In this document: positions 5,331 through 11,252 of the stretch, piece after piece | Position numbering within the stretch: the stretch's first letter is position 1 | Layout of the letters: every line of letters begins with the position of its first letter | Assembly (NCBI GenBank): GCA_050699835.1 | Contig: JBOHFW010000415.1 | Location: 1 to 11,252, forward strand | Length of the DNA stretch: 11,252 nt | Direction: 5' to 3' | From: GCA-003244245 sp050699835 | GTDB taxonomy: Bacteria > Actinomycetota > Actinomycetes > Mycobacteriales > Pseudonocardiaceae | Notes under the pieces: generated by a model | Seen by the model: the letters and a program-made list of their open reading frames with translations, nothing else | Told to the model about the DNA's origin: nothing | Databases searched by the model: none | Made by a program: the position numbers and the translations under genes

Positions 5331-7310
5331 TTAGCCGCCTACGTGAATCACGGGGCGGCTGGCGATGTCCTTTTCTGCTTCGCGGAGCACCTCCCGGGTG
5401 AGTGGAGCGGTCTCTCCCTGCCCGAGCAGGATGTACCGCAGGAGATGCGCGAGCGGGTTGCCCTCTGACCATTGGAAGTGCAGATGCGGGCGTACCCCGG
5501 TCTCGTCGCGGATCCGGAGCATGATCGCGGCGAGTGCATTGGGGACCGCCGGACTTTGCGTGCGTAGGACCCGGTACTCGTCGACGTTGATTCCGCGCAC
5601 GTGGAGCACCCGGGAGAATTCTGACGGGTCTGTCACGTCGACTTCCAGAAAAGCAATGGGGGCGTGCGGGGGGATTGGGTTGAGGTCGCGCTGCTCTCGC
5701 TCCTTGTCCCGGTACTCCGCGAGGTCGCCCGCCTGGCGCTTGTTCGCGATGATATGCAGCTGTCCGTGCTCACAGCTGCTCCGGATGAACTGAGCAGCGA
5801 GGTCGTCGAATTCGATGTTGTCGGCGCGCAGCTCGGTCGTCCGGCTCAGCCGCGACACCAGGGAGATGATGACCATCCCGGCGATGAAACCCAGCGAAAT
5901 TATGATGCCGTCTGGCTTCTCGATGATGTTCGCGACCAGTGCGTAGGCAAAGATCAGTGTAACCAGCCCGAATCCAAGGACGGCGCGCGATCGCCGACGC
6001 CGCCGAGCGGACACGGTCACCGCGAACGCCGCCGACACCATCATGGCCAAGATGCCCGTCGCGTAGGCGCCGGCTTGGGCATTCACATCGGCGCGGAACA
6101 GGATCGTGATCACGATCGCGACTGTGGTGTAGACCAGCGCAACCGGCCGCACCGCGCGGGCCCACTCCGGGGCCATCCCATAGCCGGGCAGATAGCGCGG
6201 CACGATGTTGATCAGACCGGCCATCGCGGACGCCCCGGCGAACCAGAGGATGAGGATCGAGCTGATGTCGTAGACCGTCCCGAAGGCGTCGCCCAGGAAC
6301 TCATGAGCGAGATAGGCGAGGGCACGACCGTTGGCCTGGCCGCCCGCCTCGAACTCCGCCGGCGGAACCAGGACCGTCGTAATGAAGCTGGTCGTGATGA
6401 GGTAGCCGCTCATGACAAGGGCGGCGACGGTCAGCAGCTTGCGAGTGTTGGCGATCCGGTTGCGCAGACGCTCCTGCTCGTCCTGACCGTCGGCGTGTAC
6501 CAGCGGCATCATGCTCACCCCCGTCTCAAACCCGGATAGACCGAGCACCAGCAGCGGAAACGCCAGCAACGCCATCAGGGCCACACTGCCGGGGCCTGCG
6601 CTGTTCAGCAGGGCCTCCAGCCACCGCTGCAGCACCACCGGCTCGCCGATGCTGCGCACCAGCCCGACTACCACGACCACTGCATTCAGCAGCAGAAACA
6701 CCGCGACCAGCGGCACTGCCACCCTGACGGCCTCGCGGAAGCCGGCCAGGAACACCGCTCCCAGCACGACCAGTAGTGCCACGGTGATCAGAACCTGCTG
6801 GTCGGTGAGGAACTCCGGTATGAACGGGTTTTCCACGACGTGCGCGGTGGCATCCGCCGACGACAGAGTGATCGTGATAATCCAGGACGTCGCGACGAAG
6901 CCAAGCAGCGTCAAGACGAAGAACTTCCCACGCCAAAACGGCAGCAGCCGCTCCAACATGGCCACCGAGCCCTGCCCATTGGGGCTCTCCGCCGCCACCC
7001 GCCGGTACATCGGCAGCATCCCGAACAGGGTCAGCAGCACGATCAGCAGCGTGGCCAGCGGTGACACCACTCCGGCGGCCAGCGCGGCGATTCCGGGCAG
7101 GTAGCTCAAGGTGGAGAAATAGTCCACCCCCGTCAGGCACATCACCTTCCACCACGCGTGCTCCTCGTGGTGCGTTTCTTTCGCCGCCGGGCCGGGAACG
7201 GATTCCACCCGGTGATGGAGTAACCACTGGGTGAGCCGACGCCGCGAAGCAGGTGAGGAGGCGATCATGCTCGACGCCTTTGGCGGCATCCGTTGCCCAG
7301 ATAGGCTCAT
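5331..7310 (-). CDS. APC-superfamily permease with cytoplasmic C-terminal domain; candidate K+ or amino acid transporter
   Basis: A 659-residue membrane protein. The start at 7310 (MSLSGQRMPPK) is chosen because GGAGGA lies 7 bases upstream; the frame stays open for 99 more codons to 7607, but those are R/C-rich and lack a ribosome site. About 12 hydrophobic segments are visible, near residues 57-79, 83-101, 128-149, 173-190, 198-219, 242-260, 292-314, 346-369, 388-406, 415-435, 443-463 and 468-487. A soluble tail of about 170 residues follows. The TM1 break SYLPGIAALAAG and the loop AAESPNGQGS are in places typical of APC carriers. The layout (WKVMCLTGVDYFSTLSY, YRRVAAESPNGQG, large cytosolic tail) recalls the KimA/KUP branch of potassium importers, but the likeness is distant and proteins like this are usually annotated as amino acid permeases. 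It is divergent from the kdp remnants. Confidence 0.9.
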   Translation of the reverse strand: MSLSGQRMPPKASSMIASSPASRRRLTQWLLHHRVESVPGPAAKETHHEEHAWWKVMCLTGVDYFSTLSYLPGIAALAAGVVSPLATLLIVLLTLFGMLPMYRRVAAESPNGQGSVAMLERLLPFWRGKFFVLTLLGFVATSWIITITLSSADATAHVVENPFIPEFLTDQQVLITVALLVVLGAVFLAGFREAVRVAVPLVAVFLLLNAVVVVVGLVRSIGEPVVLQRWLEALLNSAGPGSVALMALLAFPLLVLGLSGFETGVSMMPLVHADGQDEQERLRNRIANTRKLLTVAALVMSGYLITTSFITTVLVPPAEFEAGGQANGRALAYLAHEFLGDAFGTVYDISSILILWFAGASAMAGLINIVPRYLPGYGMAPEWARAVRPVALVYTTVAIVITILFRADVNAQAGAYATGILAMMVSAAFAVTVSARRRRRSRAVLGFGLVTLIFAYALVANIIEKPDGIIISLGFIAGMVIISLVSRLSRTTELRADNIEFDDLAAQFIRSSCEHGQLHIIANKRQAGDLAEYRDKEREQRDLNPIPPHAPIAFLEVDVTDPSEFSRVLHVRGINVDEYRVLRTQSPAVPNALAAIMLRIRDETGVRPHLHFQWSEGNPLAHLLRYILLGQGETAPLTREVLREAEKDIASRPVIHVGG

Positions 7311-7708
7311 CCCACCGTCCTCCCGCCGATCACCAGCCATCAGGTACCCCGCTAGGTCCCGCTTCAGGACCTCACCACACAGCCGGAGTAGAGCGCGAAA
7401 AGTATGCCTGATCTCCAGCTGCCACGCTGCACTGATCGCCCCTCGCTGCCTGACGCCCGCGACGCATCTGAACGGACCGCGAACCATGCATGACCCAGAC
7501 GGCCGCAACACTGTTCCGCAGCAGGTGCCCGCCGGCTGGACCGCCAGGTTCCCGAGTGCCGCCGCACCAAGGGTGCGCGCGCACTTCCTCGCGACCATCT
7601 GGAGCACGGATGGGGAATGACATCTCTGAACCCCGTCGCCGGTCCCGTCAAGGACGCGTCAATATCCGGCTCTGAACCATTAGGAACCTGGTAGGACGCC
7701 ACCAACAG
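7311..7708. other. 400-base divergent region between the permease and the kdp remnants
   Basis: This contains the permease leader and, presumably, what is left of the old kdp promoter side. No intact kdpF or kdpA N-terminus is visible: the first recognisable KdpA residue is encoded near 7724. Just upstream of the permease ribosome site the minus strand has a short hairpin, GGTCC-7 bases-GGACC. A CATACT box at about 7403-7408 on the minus strand could be a -10, but its -35 is unconvincing. I could not identify a KdpE operator by eye. Confidence 0.5.
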
Positions 7709-8003
7709 GTGACGTGCAGGCGCACCAACACCGCGGTGTCCTTCGTTACCAACACGAATTGGCAGTCTTACGTGCCCGAGACGGTGATGGGCCATTTCGT
7801 GCAGATAGCCGGGTTGACCGTGCAGATTTTCCTGTCCGCAGCGGTGGGTATGGCGGTGGGTATGGCGGTGGCCGTCGCGCTGATCCGTGGGTTCGTGCGC
7901 AGCCGCACTGACCGGCTGGGCAACTTCTGGGTGGATCTCACCCGGGGGGTGATCCGGATCCTGCTGCCGATCTCGGTGCTCGGGGCGCTCGTGCTGATCA
8001 TCG
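7709..8003 (+). pseudogene. kdpA: Internal fragment of kdpA (K+-translocating subunit)
   Basis: The frame carries NTAVSFVTNTNWQSY, the first selectivity-filter loop of KdpA, the channel-like K+ subunit of the KdpFABC pump. It continues with GHFVQIAGLTVQIFLSAA, ALIRGFVRSRTDRLGNFWVD and LTRGVIRILLPISVLG, all in family order. About 110 N-terminal residues, and the C-terminal part with filter loops 2-4, are missing. The GTG at 7709 just marks the open frame; no ribosome site supports it. Within the fragment the 12-mer GCGGTGGGTATG is repeated at 7841-7852 and 7853-7864, adding four residues (AVGMAVGMAV) absent from the normal SAAxGxAVxxALIR alignment. At about 8000 the frame passes without a stop into sequence that no longer fits KdpA. 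Confidence 0.9.
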
Positions 8004-8062
8004 GTGGGGGGCTCGGGATCTTCCTCATCGACCTGCTCGTTCGTCTCATCCCAGGGATCTGA
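8004..8062 (+). pseudogene. kdpB: Extreme C-terminus of kdpB, fused in frame to the kdpA fragment
   Basis: After IIGGG the frame ends LGIFLIDLLVRLIPGI-stop. KdpB ATPases end with a GG-x-x-x-P-F-x-GIK-x-IDLL-type last membrane helix, which fits this tail, whereas the KdpA C-terminus does not. The stop overlaps the kdpC start as TGATG, the expected kdpB-kdpC junction. A single deletion from the middle of kdpA to the end of kdpB (over 2 kb in a normal operon) would explain it, with the junction around 8000-8015 near the G-run GGTGGGGGG. The P-type ATPase core (DKTG phosphorylation motif, nucleotide domain) is entirely absent, so no pump can be made here. Confidence 0.62.
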
Positions 8063-8394
8063 TGCTGACCACGTTGCTACGCCAGTCCACCGCCGGCCTG
8101 CGAGTGCTGCTGGTGATGACCATCCGCCACACCCGGCCTTCGGTCTCGTCCTAGGATGTGCTCGGCCCCGGGAACCCGTCGGTCTCTGGGGGCTCCAACC
8201 TCGCCGGCGACTCATCCGACCTGCGCGATTTGGTGACGAAGCGGCGCGAACTGATCGCCGCCCGGGAAGGTGTCCTACCCGTAGACGTCCCCCCGGACGC
8301 CGTGACCGCTCCGGCGTCCGGGGTGGACCCGGGCCGGCTGACCCGGGCTGGGCCTGATGAACACCCCGGCGGAGGACACTGGAGCCGTGGATGA
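8062..8394 (+). pseudogene. kdpC: Degraded kdpC (Kdp complex subunit C)
   Basis: The ATG at 8062 overlaps the previous stop. MLTTLLRQSTAGLRVLLVMT is the typical KdpC N-terminus, a single membrane anchor. The sequence then jumps to RPSVSS, skipping the rest of the anchor and the early periplasmic part. An in-frame TAG (8152-8154) stands where the family has RPSxSxYD, so it probably replaces a tyrosine codon. The same frame continues DVLGPGNPSVSGGSNLAG, LRDLVTKRRELIAAREGV and DVPPDAVTAPASGVDPG, all good KdpC. The ISPAYAxxQVxRVAxxRG block and the C-terminal half are gone. At least two deletions and one nonsense mutation are present. Its tail overlaps the kdpD start. Confidence 0.87.
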
Positions 8395-10942
8395 GCGTGG
8401 TTTCACCCGCCGCGGTGAGCTGCGGATCTACCTCGGCGCCGCACCCGGAGTCGGGAAGACCTTCGCCATGCTCGGTGAGGGTCACCGACGCGCCAGCCGC
8501 GGCACCGACGTCGTGGTCGGCTTGGTGGAGACCCACGGCCGGGACAAGGTCGCCACACTGTTGGACGGCCTGGAGGCAGTGCCACGGCGCATCGTCGTCC
8601 ATCGCGGCATGGAGCTATCCGAGATGGACGTTGACGCCATCCTCGCCCGCCGCCCCCAGGTCGCCCTGGTCGACGAGCTAGCGCACACCAACGCCCCCGG
8701 TTCGCGCAACGCCAAGCGCTGGCAGGACATCGAGGAACTGCTCAAGGCGGGCATCACCGTGCTATCCACAATCAACGTGCAGCACCTGGTATCGCTCAAC
8801 GACGTGGTCAAGCAGATCACCGGCGTCACCCAGCAGGAGACGGTGCCCGACGAGGTGGTGCGCCACGCCGAGCAGGTCGAGCTGGTCGACATCACTCCGC
8901 AGGCGCTACGCCGACGGATGGCGCACGGGAACATCTACCCAGCCCACCGGATCGATGCCGCCCTGTCGAACTACTTCCGGCCGGGCAACCTCACCGCGCT
9001 GCGCGAGCTCGCCCTGCTCTGGGTGGCTGACCAAGTCGACGTCGCGCTGCAACGCTACCGCGCCGAACAGCACATCACCGACACCTGGGAGACCCGGGAA
9101 CGGGTCGTCGTCGCGGTCACCGGCGGACCGGAGTCTGAAACGCTGATCCGACGCGCGGCCCGGATCGCGGCCCGCTCGACCGGCGGTGAGCTGCTGGTAC
9201 TGCACATCCTGCGCGGGGATGGCCTAGCCGGAGCGCCACCCGCAGCACTGGCCAGCGTCCGCAAGCTGGCCACCGACGTGGGGGCCACGTTTCACACCGT
9301 GGTCGGCGACGACGTGCCCAACACCCTGCTCGACTTCGCCCGTGGGGTCAACGCCACCCAGCTGGTCCTGGGCACCTCGCGCCGGTCCTGGCTGGCCCGG
9401 CTGTTCAACGAGGGCATCGGCGCAGCCGTGATACAAGACTCCGGGCCAATCGACGTGCACATGGTCACCCACGCCGAAGCCCGTCGCGGGCTGCGATTAC
9501 CTTCACTGCACGGTGCAATCTCGCAGGCCCGCAAGATCACCGGCTGGGTGATGTCGCTGCTGCTGCCCCTTGTGGCCACCGGGTTGGGCTTCGCCGGGCG
9601 TGAGCTGTTCGACCTGTCCACCGACGTGGTGCTCTTCTTTCTGGCCACCGTGGGAGTTGCGCTAATCGGCGGGCTCGGGCCGGCGCTGGCTGCCGCAGCG
9701 ATCTCCGGGCTGCTCCTCAATTACTTCTTCACCCCACCCCTGTACAGCTTCACCATCGCCGAACCCAAAAACGTGGTGACCGTGCTGGCCATGGTCGCGG
9801 TGGGGGTGATGGTGGCGCTGGTGGTCGATCGGGCCGCCCGCCGCGCAGCCCAGGCCGCGCGGGCGCGCACCGAGGCCGCGTTGCTGGGCTCCTATGCCCG
9901 TACCGTGCTCACCGCGGCGGATCCGGTGCGCAGGCTGCTGGAAAAAGTGCGGGAGAACTTCGGGCTCACCTCGGTGACGCTGCTGGCGTGGCCCGATGAT
10001 CATCGGCAAGGGGACGGCTGGCAGCAGGTCGCCTGGGTGGGTACCGACCCGTGCTCGGCGCCCACCGAGGCCGACACCATGATCACCGTGGACGACCAGA
10101 TGCGACTGGCGATCCGGGGTCCGCTGCTGACCGCACCGGACCGGGCCGTGCTGGAGGCCGCGGCCGGCCAGGCGGTGCTCGCGCTACGCCAACAACAATC
10201 CGCTAAGCAGGTGCTGGTCGCCCAGCGCCGCGCCGAGACCACCCAGCTGCGCACCGCGCTGCTTTCCGCGGTCGGACACGACCTGCGCACCCCGCTGACG
10301 TCCATTAAGGCCGCAGCGGGCAGCCTGCGCGACCCACACTTGCCGCTGTCCGCAGCCGACACCGCCGAGCTGCTCGCGACCATCGAAGAGTCCACCGACC
10401 GGCTTTCCGCTCTGGTGGAAAACCTGCTGGACTCCTCGCGGCTGGCCACCGGCGCGGTGCGCCCACAACTGCAGCCAATCGGATACGACGAAGTGGTCGC
10501 ACGCGCACTAGCCACCATCGACCGATCCGACGCGGTGACCGTCGAAATCGCCGAGGAACTGCCCCTAGTGCTCGCAGACCCCGGGCTACTAGAGCGGGTT
10601 GTAGCCAACGTGGTCGACAACGCGCTGCGGTATGCCCGTGGTGCAGCGGTCGAGGTGCGTGGTAGCGCGCATGCCGGTCGGGTTGAGCTTCGGATCTGCG
10701 ACCACGGGCCGGGGCTGCCGCAGGGAGCCGCCGACACCGTGTTCGCGCCCTTCCAGCGGCTAGATTCCACCGAGCGGGGGGACCGGCAATCCGATAACGG
10801 CGTCGGGCTCGGGCTCTCCGTCGCGAAGGGTTTCATGGAGGCGATGGACGGCACCTTGTCTGCAGAAGACACCCCCGGTGGCGGGCTGACCGTGGTGATC
10901 TCGCTGGCCGCCGCCCAGCTCACTTCGGAAGCACCGACATGA
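8357..10942 (+). CDS. kdpD: Osmosensitive K+ channel / turgor-sensor histidine kinase KdpD
   Basis: An 861-residue membrane sensor kinase that phosphorylates KdpE when K+ is limiting or ionic conditions change. Domains in order: KdpD N-terminal ATP-binding domain with Walker A GAAPGVGKT (27-35) and VALVDELAHTN (102-112); a universal-stress-like domain, about 247-370, with VVAVTGGPESE and VLGTSRRS; four closely spaced membrane helices near 394-414, 420-441, 442-465 and 471-492; a GAF-like region, about 505-610; HisKA H-box GHDLRTPLTSI with phospho-acceptor H641; and HATPase with N-box NVVDNALRYA (N755), G1 CDHGPGLP and G2 GVGLGLSVAKG. All catalytic motifs are intact, at normal length. The ATG at 8357 lacks a clear ribosome site; a GTG at 8387 (GGAGG at 8371-8375) is an alternative start costing 10 residues. 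It overlaps the dead kdpC and is coupled to kdpE. Confidence 0.97.
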   Translation: MNTPAEDTGAVDERGFTRRGELRIYLGAAPGVGKTFAMLGEGHRRASRGTDVVVGLVETHGRDKVATLLDGLEAVPRRIVVHRGMELSEMDVDAILARRPQVALVDELAHTNAPGSRNAKRWQDIEELLKAGITVLSTINVQHLVSLNDVVKQITGVTQQETVPDEVVRHAEQVELVDITPQALRRRMAHGNIYPAHRIDAALSNYFRPGNLTALRELALLWVADQVDVALQRYRAEQHITDTWETRERVVVAVTGGPESETLIRRAARIAARSTGGELLVLHILRGDGLAGAPPAALASVRKLATDVGATFHTVVGDDVPNTLLDFARGVNATQLVLGTSRRSWLARLFNEGIGAAVIQDSGPIDVHMVTHAEARRGLRLPSLHGAISQARKITGWVMSLLLPLVATGLGFAGRELFDLSTDVVLFFLATVGVALIGGLGPALAAAAISGLLLNYFFTPPLYSFTIAEPKNVVTVLAMVAVGVMVALVVDRAARRAAQAARARTEAALLGSYARTVLTAADPVRRLLEKVRENFGLTSVTLLAWPDDHRQGDGWQQVAWVGTDPCSAPTEADTMITVDDQMRLAIRGPLLTAPDRAVLEAAAGQAVLALRQQQSAKQVLVAQRRAETTQLRTALLSAVGHDLRTPLTSIKAAAGSLRDPHLPLSAADTAELLATIEESTDRLSALVENLLDSSRLATGAVRPQLQPIGYDEVVARALATIDRSDAVTVEIAEELPLVLADPGLLERVVANVVDNALRYARGAAVEVRGSAHAGRVELRICDHGPGLPQGAADTVFAPFQRLDSTERGDRQSDNGVGLGLSVAKGFMEAMDGTLSAEDTPGGGLTVVISLAAAQLTSEAPT

Positions 10943-11252
10943 CCCGGGTGCTGGTAGTCGACGACGAACCTCAGATCGTGCGGGCACTACGGATCAATCT
11001 CATCGCCCGCGGCTACCACGTGCTCACCGCCGCTGACGGGGGCGGGGCACTCCGCGCGGCCGCCGACGGGCGACCCGACGTCGTGGTCCTCGACCTCGGG
11101 CTGCCCGACCTAGACGGCACCGAAGTCATCGCCGGCCTCCGTGGCTGGACCAGCATCCCGATCATCGTACTATCCGCCCGAACCGACTCCACCGACAAAG
11201 TCGAAGCACTAGACGCCGGAGCCGACGACTACGTCACCAAACCCTTCGGAAT
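10939..11252 (+). CDS. kdpE: Response regulator KdpE, N-terminal receiver domain (runs off the window)
   Basis: Partial, 104 residues visible. The ATG overlaps the kdpD stop as ATGA, so the two are translationally coupled. The receiver domain is canonical: acidic pair VVDDE (D8, D9), phospho-acceptor VLDLGLPDLDG (D52), conserved hydroxyl at LSAR (S79) and the lysine of YVTKPFG (K101). KdpE of the OmpR/PhoB type normally continues with a winged-helix DNA-binding domain, which lies beyond this window. Phosphorylated KdpE normally activates kdpFABC; here those genes are destroyed, so its present targets are unknown. Some other OmpR-type regulator is possible from the fragment alone, but its position after kdpD makes KdpE the best call. 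Confidence 0.95.
   Translation, partial: MTRVLVVDDEPQIVRALRINLIARGYHVLTAADGGGALRAAADGRPDVVVLDLGLPDLDGTEVIAGLRGWTSIPIIVLSARTDSTDKVEALDAGADDYVTKPFG

Noticed and set aside
7311..7420. c-di-AMP (ydaO-type) riboswitch before the permease
   Set aside because: A K+-transporter riboswitch would fit the idea, but I cannot match the conserved core and only one 5-bp hairpin is visible.
7311..7607. N-terminal extension of the permease by 99 residues
   Set aside because: The frame is open but R/C-rich, has no ribosome site and does not resemble the family. The GGAGGA site before 7310 marks the real start.
7364..8602. Long minus-strand open frame of 412 codons opposite the kdp remnants
   Set aside because: It is antisense to recognisable kdpA, kdpC and kdpD sequence and rich in H/R/D/P repeats typical of GC-rich antisense frames.
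10000..10923. 307-codon minus-strand open frame
   Set aside because: It lies fully antisense to the catalytic half of kdpD and has serine/arginine-rich shadow composition.

Overview
The window is high-GC DNA from an actinobacterium, inferred from GC-rich third codon positions, AGGAGG-type ribosome sites and the look of the Kdp, APC-permease and FtsK/GntR-like sequences. I cannot name the genus. It reads as an accessory, eroding region on the left (1-5330) joined to a potassium-related locus on the right (5331-11252).

Left part. Positions 1-420 hold back-to-back scraps of a nuclease-like protein and of an ISAs1-type transposase. Positions 795-887 hold a compact set of perfect inverted repeats. 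The first intact gene (1029-1745, +) encodes an orphan 238-residue protein with a C-terminal peptidase S74 self-cleaving chaperone domain, as in phage tail fibres; it is visibly more AT-rich than its surroundings. Next come the C-terminal end of an IS30-type transposase (1834 to about 1972, -), whose upstream side is replaced by an 18-bp tandem repeat (1989-2060), and a 660-base gene-poor stretch with nested hairpins built from the heptamer CGGGGAG and its complement. An intact secreted lipoprotein metallopeptidase of family M20 follows (2722-4143, -). Positions 4694-5308 hold remnants of a GntR-type regulator, a small HTH protein and an FtsK/SpoIIIE-like translocase. Together they look like the relic of an actinomycete integrative conjugative element (AICE).

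Right part. A 659-residue, 12-TM APC-superfamily permease with a cytoplasmic tail (5331-7310, -) is divergent from the remains of a kdp operon. The structural genes are wrecked: a piece of kdpA carrying its first selectivity-filter loop runs in frame into what looks like the extreme C-terminus of kdpB (7709-8062). kdpC then starts at a normal overlapping junction but has internal deletions and an in-frame amber codon (8062-8394). The sensor kinase kdpD (8357-10942) looks complete, and the response regulator kdpE starts with an ATGA overlap and runs off the window end (10939 to beyond 11252).

Main inference: the KdpFABC pump has been lost at this locus while its two-component system persists, next to a permease whose layout recalls KimA/KUP-type potassium importers. 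KdpDE may now control something else, possibly that permease.
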